This document shows, in pieces, positions 8,979-17,754 of a stretch of DNA of 64,000 bases. The stretch is from Arthrobacter sp. NicSoilB8 (GTDB lineage Bacteria > Actinomycetota > Actinomycetes > Actinomycetales > Micrococcaceae): NCBI RefSeq assembly GCF_019977355.1, contig NZ_AP024655.1, positions 3,100,001-3,164,000 on the forward strand, written 5' to 3'. A program made the translations under genes and the position numbers. Every line of letters begins with the position of its first letter. The first letter of the stretch is position 1. Under the pieces are notes generated by a model. It searched no databases and was not told the DNA's origin. It saw nothing but the letters and a program-made list of their open reading frames with translations.

Positions 8979-10021
8979 TACCGGGCGCCCGGGCGGACCA
9001 CCGACGGGGACCATGCGTGCTCGATGAACAGCGCCGGCCGGGCCGACAGGTCGGTCTTGATGGACCAGACGTCGCTGTCCGTTTCGGAGCCGTCACGGGG
9101 AAGCCCGTACAGCAAGGTGGAGTTGTCCAGCCACTCAATCTGGTCATCGATGCTCTGCTGCTCGGCCAGGACGGACTCCACCCCGCTGGCAAGGTCCAGG
9201 ACGGCGATGCTGCGGTGACCGGTCAAGGCGCCGCTGTCGCTCTTCTTGTAGGCGAGGTGCGTGCCGTCCGGGGAGATTGAGGGGCATTCCACCCCGCTGC
9301 GGACTACAGTGAGCGTCCGGCCGGCAATGCTTCCCTTGACCAGCCAGATCTTTCCCTGCGATGAGGCTGTGGCGTAGAAGGCATCGGGCTGTCCCGGGAC
9401 GAAGGTGACCCCCCAGATGTTCCTGTCGGAGGCCTTGATCCGGTTTCCGTCCAGGATCAGCGCATAGTCCTCCATGGTGCCGGTGCCCGCCCCGGACCGG
9501 TCCCGGATCACGGTTTCGGTGGAGAACCCGGCACCGGAGTAGGCGTGGCCCGAGACGAAAACGGTGGTAGCCACGAGTGTGCCGGCGGCATTGGTCCGCG
9601 CCCTGCTGGGGATGCCGGCAAGCGGCCAGCCGGCCGTCTCCTTCCACCCTGCGTCCAACACGGAGGCCTGGAAGATCGTTGCCAGCTCGTGCCTGGTCTG
9701 CAGGCAGAACGTCAGCTTGTCCGTGCCATAGACCCGGTCGCAGCTTTTTCCGCTCAGTGCGCGCTGACCGCCGGGATCCGTCAGCGGCACGGTCGCGGCC
9801 TCGCCGAAGCCCTGGCCGGACGCGGTGTTGCGGAACACGACGTAGGGCGCCGCCGGAAGGGACTCGGACCTGGTGACCTCGACGGCGGCCGGCGCGGCCT
9901 GGCTCTCACGGGCGTCCTGGAACGCGAGCGCCGTGTAGATGCCCGCGGCCGCCACGACGGCCACTGTGATGAGCAACAGCAACGCCAGGCGCCGTCGGCT
10001 GATGATCCGCAGGGTCGTCAT
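8978..10021 (-). CDS. Membrane-anchored TolB-like beta-propeller protein of unknown function
   Basis: A 347-aa protein with an N-terminal signal anchor (MTTLRIISRRR, then a hydrophobic stretch to about residue 32) and an extracellular part rich in short beta-strand repeats. One repeat, CPSISPDGTHLAYKKS, is the SPDG-x-x-(L/I)-A blade signature of TolB/WD40-like propellers; a second blade ends SIAVLDLASG. The substrate is unknown. The start is ATG at 10019-10021, which overlaps the stop of the upstream MFS gene (ATGA), so both are one transcription unit. The longer frame reaching to 10549 lies inside the MFS gene and is not used. It may bind or sense something exported by the transporter, but this is only inferred from coupling. 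Confidence 0.8.
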   Translation of the reverse strand: MTTLRIISRRRLALLLLITVAVVAAAGIYTALAFQDARESQAAPAAVEVTRSESLPAAPYVVFRNTASGQGFGEAATVPLTDPGGQRALSGKSCDRVYGTDKLTFCLQTRHELATIFQASVLDAGWKETAGWPLAGIPSRARTNAAGTLVATTVFVSGHAYSGAGFSTETVIRDRSGAGTGTMEDYALILDGNRIKASDRNIWGVTFVPGQPDAFYATASSQGKIWLVKGSIAGRTLTVVRSGVECPSISPDGTHLAYKKSDSGALTGHRSIAVLDLASGVESVLAEQQSIDDQIEWLDNSTLLYGLPRDGSETDSDVWSIKTDLSARPALFIEHAWSPSVVRPGAR

Positions 10022-11367
10022 GCGCCGGTGCCCTGTTCTTGTGAGCTGTGTTCCTGCGAGCTGCGGTCTTCCGCGGTGCCTTCGGTCGAAGTGCGTTCTT
10101 CCGAAGTGCGTTCTTTCGAGTTGCGCATCAACAAGGCCGTGGCCGCCAGGGCGGCGGCCAGCGCGACGGCGGCCGCCAGCATGGCGGGTGCGGCACCGAT
10201 CGCGAACCAGAGGATGCCGAAACCAGCGGATGCCGCCATGCGGCACAGCGCCACGACAGTCTGGGCGGCCCCGATGCCGGTGGCCACCTTTTCGGGGCTG
10301 ACCAGCCGGCTGGCCAGCGCGGCCAGCACGCCGTCGGTGGCGGCGTAGAAAAGTCCCAGCAGCACCAGGCATGCCAGTGTCATGCCCAGCCCGCCGAAGG
10401 GAGCCGCCGCCAGCAGGTAGCACGCCAGCAGGGCCAGGTGGCCGCCCAGGAATACCCTGACCCGGCCCCAGCGGTCCGCGAGCCGTCCCAGCGGAACCGC
10501 GAGGACGAGATAGACGACGTTGGTTCCGACGTAGAGCAATGGGAACCATTGCACGGCGAACGAATCCCGGGCCTGGAGGACGAGGTAGATGAAGCCGTCC
10601 CCGACAGTCAGCAAGGCCAGCAGTCCTGCCGTCACGAGCAGCCGGGTGAGTCCGGGGTCCTTCAGTTGGCTCCAGGTGAAGGCCGGGCGCGCGCGTTTGG
10701 ATTGTTTCGCCGCACGCGGCGTCCTCACATCCGGCACCACCAGGAACAGCGCCGCCACACCGAGTACGGCGAAGGCCAGCGAAACCACAAAGACGGTATG
10801 GAACCCGTTCGGGATCAGCAGGAGGATCAGGAACGCCAGGAGCGGGCCTGTGGCGGCACCGATGTTGTCCAGCATGCGGTGCACACCGAAGGATCTGGCG
10901 AGGTATTGCGGCTGGGCAACAGCGGAGATCAGGGCGTCCCGCGGCGCGGTGCGGATGCCCTTGCCGATGCGGTCGCCGGCGATGATCCCGATGAGCGAGA
11001 CGAATCCGCCGGCGAACAGGAGGCCGACGCGTGCCAGCATGGACAGCCCGTAGCCGGCCACGGCGACCCGCTTCGGGTGTCCGGTGCGGTCGGAGGCCCA
11101 GCCGGCGGCAATGCGCACGATCGCGCTGGCGCCCTGGTTCAGGCCGTCGATGAACCCGAAGGCGATCGTGGAGAGCCCCAGGAACCCGGTGACATACAAC
11201 GGGAGGATCGCCGCCACGGATTCGGACGAAATGTCGGTGGCCATGCTGACGATCCCAAGCCAGAGGATGACGGGCGACAACCGGAAGGCCGTGTCTGAAA
11301 CCGACGGGGAAGCTGCGGTGTCGGTGTCCTTCTTGCCACCGGTCCGATCAGCCATCGAGATGTACAT
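10018..11367 (-). CDS. Major facilitator superfamily transporter
   Basis: A 449-aa MFS permease with about 12 hydrophobic segments and recognisable MFS loops (DRTGHPKR after TM2, GRLADRWGR after TM8). The N-terminus (about 35 residues) is hydrophilic. The C-terminus is a Glu/Ser/Arg/Gln-rich cytoplasmic tail encoded by a 15-nt minisatellite (10032-10121). The substrate cannot be told; the EntS/drug-exporter style suggests efflux, at low confidence. The start ATG at 11367 has GAAGAGG six bases upstream; an alternative ATG is four codons in. The gene overlaps the downstream TolB-like gene by 4 nt. It lies 184 bp downstream of mutM on the same strand and may have its own promoter there. Confidence 0.88.
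   Translation of the reverse strand: MYISMADRTGGKKDTDTAASPSVSDTAFRLSPVILWLGIVSMATDISSESVAAILPLYVTGFLGLSTIAFGFIDGLNQGASAIVRIAAGWASDRTGHPKRVAVAGYGLSMLARVGLLFAGGFVSLIGIIAGDRIGKGIRTAPRDALISAVAQPQYLARSFGVHRMLDNIGAATGPLLAFLILLLIPNGFHTVFVVSLAFAVLGVAALFLVVPDVRTPRAAKQSKRARPAFTWSQLKDPGLTRLLVTAGLLALLTVGDGFIYLVLQARDSFAVQWFPLLYVGTNVVYLVLAVPLGRLADRWGRVRVFLGGHLALLACYLLAAAPFGGLGMTLACLVLLGLFYAATDGVLAALASRLVSPEKVATGIGAAQTVVALCRMAASAGFGILWFAIGAAPAMLAAAVALAAALAATALLMRNSKERTSEERTSTEGTAEDRSSQEHSSQEQGTGA
10032..10121. repeat. 15-nt tandem repeat x6 encoding the MFS C-terminal tail
   Basis: Six adjacent 15-nt units (best conserved TGCGTTCTTCCGAAG at 10092-10106 and its neighbour 10107-10121; earlier copies diverge). 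Read on the minus strand they encode a pentapeptide-periodic Ser/Glu/Gln tail. Frame is preserved through all copies. Confidence 0.85.
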
Positions 11368-11489
11368 GGGCGGCCTCTTCTCTCGTTTCCGAAGTCGTGG
11401 CCGCCCACGGACGCTTGCCCGCCGTCGACGGACTGCGGGCCCAGGCTCCCACCGCCACAGTCTTTCAGCGGGATGCCCGGTTCGGAAGC

Positions 11490-11544
11490 GTAGCGCTACT
11501 TGTTTTTTCGCGCGGTGAAACGCGCAGTGAAACGCGCGGTGAGA
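11490..11544. repeat. Palindrome and 12-nt tandem repeat in the mutM-MFS gap
   Basis: GTAGCGCTAC (11490-11499) is a perfect 10-bp palindrome. It is followed by three 12-nt direct repeats, CGCGCGGTGAAA, CGCGCAGTGAAA and CGCGCGGTGAGA (11509-11544). They lie upstream of the MFS gene and just past mutM, so they could be an operator and spacer, but nothing shows regulation directly. Confidence 0.6.
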
Positions 11545-11551
11545 ACCGGAA

Positions 11552-12523
11552 TTACCAGCGGCCGTTGCGGGGCCTGGGCTGGCAGACGGGGCAGGTATAG
11601 GAGGAGCGGTTCATGAACTGTTCCCGCTTCAGCAGGCCCACCCGGCCGGCGGCGGCGCAGCGCTTGCACTCCAGGCCTTCGCGGCCGTAGGCGTTGAGGG
11701 AGCGGTCGAAGTACCCGGACGCGCCGTTGACGTTGACGTAGAGCGAATCGAAGCTGGTGCCGCCGGCGGCCAGGGCGTCTGTCATGACCGCCCGGGCGGC
11801 GTCGAGCACCCGGAGTGCGTCGGCACGGCGCAAGGTGTCGGTGGGCCGGGCATAGTGCAGCTGCGCCTTCCAGAGGGCCTCGTCCGCGTAGATGTTTCCG
11901 ATCCCGGAGACCAGGCCCTGATCCAGCAGCGCCCGTTTGAGCCCGGTCTTGCGCGCCCGCAGGCGCCGGTAGAACACGTCAAAGGAAAAGTTGGGATCCA
12001 GCGGGTCCCGGGCAATGTGGGCGGCTTCCTCGGCGATGAGCGGCAGCGGCGTTTCGGCGAGGCCGCCGGGGCCGCCGTCGTCCGTGGGGATCAGCGAGGT
12101 CAGGAACAGCCCGCCGAAGATGCGCTGGTCCACGAACCGGAGCTGCTCCGGCATGCCCGCGGCGGGGCTGAGCCGGAGCCGGACCTTCAGGTGCTTTTCG
12201 TCCGGAACGCCGGGGTCCTGCATCAGCAGCTGCCCGGACATGCCCAGGTGGGCCATGAGCGCGACGGCGGGGACGGGCGCCGCGGATGAGTCCGGGTTTC
12301 CGGACGCGGCGGGCGTGTCCGCCAGCGGCATCCACAGGAATTTGCCGCGGCGGACCACGTCCAGGACCCGCGCGCCTTCGAGGTTGCCGGCGAAGTCCTC
12401 CGGGCCCAGGGCATGGCGGCGCAAGGAGCGCGGGTCCAGCACGTCGACGGAGGTGATGGTCCGGCCCCGGACCCAGCTCACGAGCCCGCGCCGCACCACC
12501 TCGACTTCGGGCAGTTCAGGCAA
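11552..12523 (-). CDS. mutM: Formamidopyrimidine-DNA glycosylase (Fpg/MutM)
   Basis: Base-excision repair enzyme removing 8-oxoguanine and ring-opened purines, with AP-lyase activity. The 323-aa protein begins MPELPEVE, so Pro2 (the Schiff-base nucleophile) and Glu3 are in place. A conserved Lys lies in RGKFLWM. The C-terminus holds the DNA-binding zinc finger with CKRC and CPVC pairs. It starts 9 bp after the rnc stop and belongs to the DUF177-rpmF-rnc-mutM unit, the usual actinobacterial arrangement. It is somewhat longer than E. coli MutM because of a Pro/Ala-rich insert near residues 75-85 and another near 160. Confidence 0.96.
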   Translation of the reverse strand: MPELPEVEVVRRGLVSWVRGRTITSVDVLDPRSLRRHALGPEDFAGNLEGARVLDVVRRGKFLWMPLADTPAASGNPDSSAAPVPAVALMAHLGMSGQLLMQDPGVPDEKHLKVRLRLSPAAGMPEQLRFVDQRIFGGLFLTSLIPTDDGGPGGLAETPLPLIAEEAAHIARDPLDPNFSFDVFYRRLRARKTGLKRALLDQGLVSGIGNIYADEALWKAQLHYARPTDTLRRADALRVLDAARAVMTDALAAGGTSFDSLYVNVNGASGYFDRSLNAYGREGLECKRCAAAGRVGLLKREQFMNRSSYTCPVCQPRPRNGRW

Positions 12524-12532
12524 CGCCGCCGC

Positions 12533-13267
12533 CTAGCTGCCGGTCTGGGTCTGCAGCTGCTGCGGCTCGGGAGCCGGAGCTGGCGCGGCCGGGGCGGTCA
12601 GCCGGCGCCATGCATCGGCGGCGGCTTCCTGCTCGGCTTCCTTTTTGGAGTTTCCGGTGCCGGTGCCGTAGTCCGTGCCGCCGATGCGCAGCACGGCCTC
12701 GAACGTCCGGGCGTGGTCCGGTCCGGAGCCTTCGACCGCATAGTTGATGGTCCCGAGCTGCCGGCTGGCCGCCAGCTCCTGGATGGAAGTCTTCCAGTCC
12801 GTTCCGGCGCCCAGGGCGGCTGCGTCCTTCAGGAGCGGGCCGATCAGCCGCATGACCAGCTGCCGGGCCGTCTCGATGTCGTTGGAGAGGTAGGTGGCGC
12901 CGATCAGGGCCTCCATGGTGTCCGCGAGGATGGAGGCCTTGTTCTTGCCCTCGGTGAGCTTCTCGCCCTGTCCGAGGTAGATGTAGTCGCCCAGCCCGAT
13001 GCTGCGGCCGATGCCGGCCAGCGCCCGGGTGCTGACCACGGCGGAACGGCGCTTGGCCAAATCGCCTTCGGGCAGCGTGGGGTTGTCACGGTACAGCGCG
13101 TCAGTAACGGAGAACCCCAGGATGGAGTCGCCCAGGAACTCGAGCCGTTCGTTGGTGGGAATGCCGCCGTTTTCGTAGGCATAGGAACGGTGTGTGAGCG
13201 CAAGACGAAGCGTCCCGGCGTCAATAGTGACACCGAGACGCTTCAGAAGCTCTTCAGTTGAAGACAT
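12533..13267 (-). CDS. rnc: Ribonuclease III
   Basis: Double-strand-specific endoribonuclease for rRNA and mRNA processing (244 aa). The RNase III signature [13 protein letters not shown] is present near residue 40, with a second acidic cluster DTMEALIGA around residue 115, which together give the metal-binding Glu/Asp residues. A C-terminal dsRNA-binding domain follows (about 150-225, ending [14 protein letters not shown]). The start is ATG at 13265-13267, 21 bp past the rpmF stop. It lies between rpmF and mutM, the standard actinobacterial context, and is probably co-transcribed with them. Confidence 0.96.
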   Translation of the reverse strand: MSSTEELLKRLGVTIDAGTLRLALTHRSYAYENGGIPTNERLEFLGDSILGFSVTDALYRDNPTLPEGDLAKRRSAVVSTRALAGIGRSIGLGDYIYLGQGEKLTEGKNKASILADTMEALIGATYLSNDIETARQLVMRLIGPLLKDAAALGAGTDWKTSIQELAASRQLGTINYAVEGSGPDHARTFEAVLRIGGTDYGTGTGNSKKEAEQEAAADAWRRLTAPAAPAPAPEPQQLQTQTGS

Positions 13268-13288
13268 CTTTTTCAGCCTGTTGGCGGA

Positions 13289-13492
13289 TTAGACGTCTGC
13301 GACCTTGCGGCCCTTGTACTCAAGGAACAGCGCAGTGCCAGCCGAGTCGGTAACGACCTTTGCCTGGTGCGGCAGGCTGTAAACAACCTGGCCGTTCTCT
13401 ACGGTCTTCACCAGGTGGGGGGCAGTTGCCTTCCACTGGGAGCGGCGGGCGCGGGTATTCGAGCGAGACATTTTCCGCTTGGGAACAGCCAC
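13289..13492 (-). CDS. rpmF: 50S ribosomal protein L32, zinc-free form
   Basis: Small basic ribosomal protein (67 aa) beginning [17 protein letters not shown], typical of L32. The four Cys that form the zinc ribbon in many bacterial L32 proteins are absent: there is no Cys at all. This is the C-minus version, known in actinobacteria. The start is GTG at 13492. It follows DUF177 by 36 bp, the near-universal yceD-rpmF pairing. Confidence 0.96.
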   Translation of the reverse strand: MAVPKRKMSRSNTRARRSQWKATAPHLVKTVENGQVVYSLPHQAKVVTDSAGTALFLEYKGRKVADV

Positions 13493-13528
13493 GGCTAACT
13501 CATTTCTCTCTAGTCCAACACTTACAAA

Positions 13529-14077
13529 TCAGTTTTGCCGGTCAGGCTTAGCCAAGTCAGCCAGGGCGGCCCACCGAGGATCTACGATCTCGTGGTGATG
13601 CCCCGGCTCGTCTTCCAGGCGTACTCCACATTCGGAGCAAAGGCCCTGGCAGTCTTCCCGGCACACCGGCTGGAACGGCAGCATGGTTACAACTGCGTCC
13701 CGCAACACCGGCTCAAGATCGATTAGATCGTGCTCGACTCGACGTTGCTCTTCTTCGTCTTCTTCGTCCGAGAACACAGCGTCCTCATAAAAGAAAAGTT
13801 CTTGCACATTGACCTCAAGGTCATACGCAAGGGGATCCAGGCATCGGCCGCATTCGCCAGTAACTTCGACGAGCGCGGTTCCTGATACCAGAATTCCTTC
13901 GTGTACGGCCTCCAGCCGCAGATCCAGCTCGACATCCGAGCCTTCCTGCACGCCAATGAGCGCCACACCAAGATCACTTGGCGCGGGTACATGTTCCGTC
14001 AGCGTCCGCATGCTTCCCGGACTGCGTCCGAGGTCCTTGACGTCGAACGCCAGGGGCGAACTAGCATCTCGTTTAAT
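13529..14077 (-). CDS. DUF177/YceD-family protein, probable ATT start
   Basis: Conserved partner of rpmF, related to YceD, implicated in large-subunit/23S rRNA maturation in other bacteria. It has two Cys clusters (CGRCLDP; CREDCQGLCSEC) and an acidic stretch. The start is unusual. The first in-frame ATG is at 14009-14011, but no RBS precedes it and the frame continues upstream with convincing protein sequence (RDASSPLAFDVKDLGRSPGS). A strong AGGAG lies five bases before an ATT codon at 14075-14077, giving 182 aa, and there is no in-frame ATG/GTG/TTG between the upstream TAA and 14011. I therefore use ATT; the alternative is ATG at 14011 (160 aa). Confidence 0.85.
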   Translation of the reverse strand: MKRDASSPLAFDVKDLGRSPGSMRTLTEHVPAPSDLGVALIGVQEGSDVELDLRLEAVHEGILVSGTALVEVTGECGRCLDPLAYDLEVNVQELFFYEDAVFSDEEDEEEQRRVEHDLIDLEPVLRDAVVTMLPFQPVCREDCQGLCSECGVRLEDEPGHHHEIVDPRWAALADLAKPDRQN

Positions 14078-14110
14078 GAGAACTCCTGTTGAACATATGA
14101 CCGACGTACT

Positions 14111-14140
14111 ATCTTAGCCTGAACTTCCGGACGGACTCAA
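14111..14140 (-). promoter_or_regulatory. Probable SigA promoter of DUF177-rpmF-rnc-mutM
   Basis: On the minus strand TTGAGT (14135-14140) and TAAGAT (14111-14116) are separated by 18 nt. The predicted start lies near 14104, giving a leader of about 27 nt to the ATT start at 14077. The short leader fits that start choice. Confidence 0.5.
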
Positions 14141-14175
14141 ACCGGGCAATGGCCAGCAGCATGACACTGCCGAAC

Positions 14176-14193
14176 CGGCCCCGGATCGGGCCG
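14176..14193 (-). terminator. Weak hairpin after coaD
   Basis: CGGCCC (14176-14181) and GGGCCG (14188-14193) can pair around a 6-nt loop, about 37 bp past the coaD stop. It has no T-run. It could be a tailless terminator separating coaD from the DUF177 promoter. Confidence 0.3.
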
Positions 14194-14229
14194 CGCAACC
14201 GGCAGCAGGCCGCCGAGTACCGGTCAAGC

Positions 14230-14730
14230 TTACACTTTGCGCACGTGGTTCTGGACCGGCTCGCCCGGACCCAGCCGTTTCAGCACGGACCGGGGAACAA
14301 AATCCGAGACATCCCCGCCCAGGGAGAAGACTTCTTTGATGAGGGTGGAGGACAGGTGCAGGTAGTGGCTTTCCGCCGGGAGGAACACCGTCTCGACGCC
14401 GGTCAGCTGCCGGTTCATCGTGGCCATCGGCAGTTCGTAGTCGAAGTCCGAGGAGGACCGCAGGCCCTTGACGATTGCGGAGACGCCGCGCTGCCGGCAG
14501 TACTCGGCCAGGAGCCCCTCCCCCACGGGTTCGACCACTATGCCGCGCAATGACGCGAACGTTTCCCTGGCCATGTCGATCCGGTCCTCAAGGCTGAAGC
14601 GGTACTTCTTGGCGTAGTTGGTGGACACGGCCACGATCACCTCGTCGAAGAGGCCCGCGGCACGCGCAATGACTTCGAGGTGTCCATTGTGAATGGGGTC
14701 AAAGGAGCCAGGGCATACAGCGCGTCTCAT
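14230..14730 (-). CDS. coaD: Phosphopantetheine adenylyltransferase
   Basis: Fourth enzyme of coenzyme A biosynthesis, joining ATP and 4'-phosphopantetheine to give dephospho-CoA. The 166-aa length is standard. The nucleotidyltransferase motif PGSFDPIHNGH is at residues 7-17, and the second signature SSTLIKE near residue 128. It appears to be monocistronic on the minus strand, divergent from the SDR gene with only 48 bp between. The coaD position just before DUF177-rpmF matches the conserved actinobacterial order. Confidence 0.97.
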   Translation of the reverse strand: MRRAVCPGSFDPIHNGHLEVIARAAGLFDEVIVAVSTNYAKKYRFSLEDRIDMARETFASLRGIVVEPVGEGLLAEYCRQRGVSAIVKGLRSSSDFDYELPMATMNRQLTGVETVFLPAESHYLHLSSTLIKEVFSLGGDVSDFVPRSVLKRLGPGEPVQNHVRKV

Positions 14731-14778
14731 GGTCCGAACCTACCGTATTCGCGCCGCGGGCCGGGATACCATGGCTGA

Positions 14779-15693
14779 ATGTCAGCATCGAGCAAGCGCT
14801 TCGTCCTGCCTTTCAGCGTCCTGCCTTTCAGCGCCCAGCCCGTCACCTCGCAGCCCTTCAGCGTAGACGGCGGCGTGGTCCTGGTCACCGGCGCCGCCAT
14901 GGGCATGGGCCGGCTGTACGCGCTCCGCGCCGCCAGGGAAGGCGCCGCGGTGGTGATCCTTTGGGATGTCGACGCCGATGCCCTGGCCGGCACTGCCGCT
15001 GAAGTGGCGGCCCTCGGCGCCCGCGCCGTCCCCCGGACGGTGGACCTGGCAGACCGAACGGCCATCGCCGACGCGGCGCTCGAAGCCCGCGCGGAGGGGC
15101 CGCTGGCGCTGCTGGTGAACAACGCCGGAATCGTCCGCGGCGCATACTTCTGGGACCACGCCCCGGACCGCGACATCGCCCTGACCATGGAGATCAACGC
15201 CCTGGCCCCCATGTATGTCACCCTCGCGTTCCTGCCGGACATGATGGCCGACGCCGGCCGGCCGCGCCGGATCCTCAATGTCGCGTCCGCCGCCGGCACG
15301 GTCTCGAATCCGCGGATGAGCGTTTACGCGGCCTCCAAATGGGCGGTCATCGGCTGGAGCGATTCCCTCCGGCTCGAACTTGAGCACCAGGGCTACGGCC
15401 ACGTGAAAGTCACCACGTTCTGCCCCAGCTACATCTCTACGGGCATGTTCGCGGGAGCCCGCGGCCCGCTGCTGACCCCGCTCATGACCCCCGAGGACGC
15501 CGTGGACCGGGCCTGGCGGGCAACCCTCGCCGGGCAGCCGCAGCTGATTGCCCCGGCAATGGCCAAGCTGGGCAAGGTGCTCAAGGGCATCCTGCCGGTG
15601 CGGGCCTGGGACTTCGTGGGCGGGAAGGTTTTTGGGATCTATTCCACGATGGACCGGTTCACCGGCAGGGACGAGAAGGCGGCCACCCGATGA
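14779..15693 (+). CDS. Short-chain dehydrogenase/reductase with a repeated N-terminal extension
   Basis: Classical SDR (304 aa) with NAD(P)-binding TGAAMGMGR near residue 37, NNAG near 115 and active-site YAASK near residue 185. A hydrophobic/basic C-terminal extension resembles lipid- or sterol-active SDRs. The substrate is unknown. About 30 residues precede the Rossmann fold and are built from a pentapeptide repeat (VLPFS-VLPFS-AQPVT-SQPFS), encoded by a 15-nt tandem duplication, so the true start could be further in, but no other good start was seen. It overlaps the aminotransferase by 4 nt (ATGA), so the two are coupled. Confidence 0.88.
   Translation: MSASSKRFVLPFSVLPFSAQPVTSQPFSVDGGVVLVTGAAMGMGRLYALRAAREGAAVVILWDVDADALAGTAAEVAALGARAVPRTVDLADRTAIADAALEARAEGPLALLVNNAGIVRGAYFWDHAPDRDIALTMEINALAPMYVTLAFLPDMMADAGRPRRILNVASAAGTVSNPRMSVYAASKWAVIGWSDSLRLELEHQGYGHVKVTTFCPSYISTGMFAGARGPLLTPLMTPEDAVDRAWRATLAGQPQLIAPAMAKLGKVLKGILPVRAWDFVGGKVFGIYSTMDRFTGRDEKAATR
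14803..14862 (+). repeat. 15-nt tandem repeat in the SDR N-terminus
   Basis: GTCCTGCCTTTCAGC occurs twice perfectly (14803-14817, 14818-14832), followed by two diverged copies. It encodes a pentapeptide ladder ahead of the Rossmann fold. Confidence 0.85.
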
Positions 15694-16898
15694 ACTCCCG
15701 AATGCCGCTGCCGTGGCAGCGCGCCGCGACCGGCGCCAATCTGCTCTCCCCCGACGGTTCCCTCGGCGTCACGATTTTCGAGGAGATGACCACCCTGGCC
15801 CTCAGCACGGGCGCCATCAACCTCGGCCAGGGCTTCCCGGACGAGGACGGCCCCGTGGAGATCAAGGAGGCCGCCCAGGCCGCCATCGCCGCCGGAGCCA
15901 ACCAGTACGCGCCCGGCAAGGGCATCCTGCCGCTGCGGGAGGCGATCGCGGTCCACCAGCAGCGGTTCTACGGGCTGGCTCCCGATCCGCAGACCGAGAT
16001 CATCGTCACCACCGGCGCCACCGAGGCAATCGCCGCCGCGCTGCTTGCACTGGTGGGCCCGGGAGACGAGGTGCTCACGTTCGAGCCGTTCTACGACTCC
16101 TACGGCGCCATCATCGGGCTCTCCGGCGCCACACACGTCACGGCCCCGCTCCTGGCCCCGGATTTCATGCCGGACCTCGCCGCGCTCGAGGCCGCCTTCA
16201 GCCCGCGCACCAAGGTGGTGCTGATCAACAACCCGCACAACCCCACCGGCGCGGTGTTCCCCCGCGAGGTGCTTCAGCGCGTCGTCGAACTCGCCCGGAA
16301 GCACGACGCCGTCATCGTCACCGACGAAGTGTACGAGCACCTGACCTTTGGGGTGCGGCACATCCCGATGGCCACCCTGCCCGGCGCGGCGGAGCGCACG
16401 CTGACCATTTCCTCGGCCGGCAAGACCTTCTCCTTTACCGGCTGGAAGATCGGCTGGCTGTCCGGACCGGAGCATCTCGTGGCCGCCGCCCGGACCGTCA
16501 AGCAGTTCCTGAGCTACAGTTCCGGCACGCCGTTCCAGGCCGCGATCGCGGTGGGGCTGGGCCTTCCGGACGAGTTCTACACCGGCATTGCCGACACCCT
16601 CCGGTACAAGCGGGACATCCTCAGCGAGGGACTCCGCGCGGCCGGCCTCGACGTCCTGACGCCGCAGGGGACCTACTTCGTCAACGTGGACACCTCGCCG
16701 CTGGGGATCACCGATTCCGTGGAGCTGGCCCGCAGGCTCCCGGCCCTCGTGGGCGTCGCCGCGATCCCGGTGCCGGTGTTCTGCCACGCCGACGGCGCCG
16801 AGCGCACCCGCAGCCTGCTGCGCTTCGCCTTCTGCAAGCAGCTGTACGTGCTCGAGGAGGCCGCCGAGCGGCTGGCGACCTTGCGCGACAGGCTGTGA
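15690..16898 (+). CDS. Class I/II pyridoxal-phosphate aminotransferase
   Basis: Fold-type I PLP enzyme (402 aa) close to the kynurenine-aminotransferase/DapC group. Visible motifs are NLGQGFPDEDGP near the N-terminus, TTGATEA, NNPHNPTGAVF, the Asp-xx-Tyr motif TDEVYEHL, and the PLP-lysine motif SSAGKTFSFTGWKIGW. The substrate cannot be fixed by motif; a sulfur or aromatic amino acid or a beta-keto amine donor role is possible. The ATG at 15690 overlaps the SDR stop and the stop overlaps a possible GTG start of the next gene, so the three genes are a tight unit. Confidence 0.92.
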   Translation: MNSRMPLPWQRAATGANLLSPDGSLGVTIFEEMTTLALSTGAINLGQGFPDEDGPVEIKEAAQAAIAAGANQYAPGKGILPLREAIAVHQQRFYGLAPDPQTEIIVTTGATEAIAAALLALVGPGDEVLTFEPFYDSYGAIIGLSGATHVTAPLLAPDFMPDLAALEAAFSPRTKVVLINNPHNPTGAVFPREVLQRVVELARKHDAVIVTDEVYEHLTFGVRHIPMATLPGAAERTLTISSAGKTFSFTGWKIGWLSGPEHLVAAARTVKQFLSYSSGTPFQAAIAVGLGLPDEFYTGIADTLRYKRDILSEGLRAAGLDVLTPQGTYFVNVDTSPLGITDSVELARRLPALVGVAAIPVPVFCHADGAERTRSLLRFAFCKQLYVLEEAAERLATLRDRL

Positions 16899-16900
16899 CG

Positions 16901-17686
16901 ATGGCGGAGCAGCAGCCTGGCGGCTCGCGGTTTCTGCGGACCACGGGGCAGCACGCCGAGATCGAACCGGATCCATTTACCGACGGCGGCTATGTGCTGA
17001 GCATCGGCGGCGCGGAGCAGTCCCACGTCAATCTGGCCGATCCCGCGGACATCTTCTACGAATACCTGCGCAGGATCGGGCATGTGGTGGACCTCGCCGC
17101 CCCGTGGGGCGAGCCGGTCACCGCGCTGCACCTGGGCGCGGGCGCCCTGACCCTGGCCCGCTACATCCAGGCCACCCGGCCCGGCTCGGTGCAGTATGCC
17201 GTCGAGCTGGAGCGGGAACTGCTGGACTTCGTGCTGGCGCAGCTGCCCCTGCCGGAGGGAACGCAGCTGCACACGGTGATCGGCGACGCCCGTGACGCCC
17301 TCGCCGCGCTTCCGGCGGAACTGCGCTTCGACGTCGTGATCCTGGACATCTTCTCCGGGCCGGAGGCGCCGGAACATATCGCGTGCGCCGGGTTCTACCA
17401 GGAGGCGGCGGCCCGGCTGACGCCGCGGGGCGTACTGATTGTCAACGTCGGCGACGAACCCGGACTGACCCTGGTGCGCAGCCAGGTCGCGGCCCTGCGC
17501 CAGGCCATGACCGGCGTCGCGGCCGTCGCGGAAACCGGAATGTTCACCGGCAGGTACCCCGGGAACATCATCCTGGCCGGGACGCAGGGGCCGTGGCCGG
17601 AGGCCTGGACAGCGGCGCTCACCGCGCGCGGCCCGCACCCGGCCAAGGTGCTCGCCGGCGTGGAGCTGGACGTGCTGGCGGGATAG
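16901..17686 (+). CDS. Spermidine synthase-like methyltransferase-fold protein
   Basis: A Rossmann-fold SAM/dcSAM-binding protein of about 261 aa. HLGAGALTLARY is the glycine-rich motif I, VELERELLDF the acidic end of strand 2, GDARDAL the Asp motif and VVILDIFSG the post-motif. This pattern is shared by polyamine synthases (SpeE) and a large group of spermidine-synthase-like proteins of unknown function in actinobacteria. Nothing confirms polyamine synthesis, and no decarboxylase is nearby. The ATG at 16901 is used; a GTG at 16895 overlapping the aminotransferase stop is equally possible. It converges on rsmD. Confidence 0.82.
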   Translation: MAEQQPGGSRFLRTTGQHAEIEPDPFTDGGYVLSIGGAEQSHVNLADPADIFYEYLRRIGHVVDLAAPWGEPVTALHLGAGALTLARYIQATRPGSVQYAVELERELLDFVLAQLPLPEGTQLHTVIGDARDALAALPAELRFDVVILDIFSGPEAPEHIACAGFYQEAAARLTPRGVLIVNVGDEPGLTLVRSQVAALRQAMTGVAAVAETGMFTGRYPGNIILAGTQGPWPEAWTAALTARGPHPAKVLAGVELDVLAG

Positions 17687-17706
17687 CCCCGCCTCCCAGT
17701 CCGAGG

Positions 17707-17754
17707 CCTGCAGCCAGGTCAACCTGCAGGCAGATCAGCCTGCAGCGAGGTTAG
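17707..17754. repeat. 16-nt repeat x3 with inverted repeat between convergent genes
   Basis: Three adjacent 16-nt copies begin CCTGCAG (17707-17722, 17723-17738, 17739-17754), the last running into the rsmD stop. Within them GCCTGCAG (17706-17713) and CTGCAGGC (17724-17731) form an 8-bp hairpin with a 10-nt loop, a candidate bidirectional terminator for the convergent pair. Confidence 0.6.
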
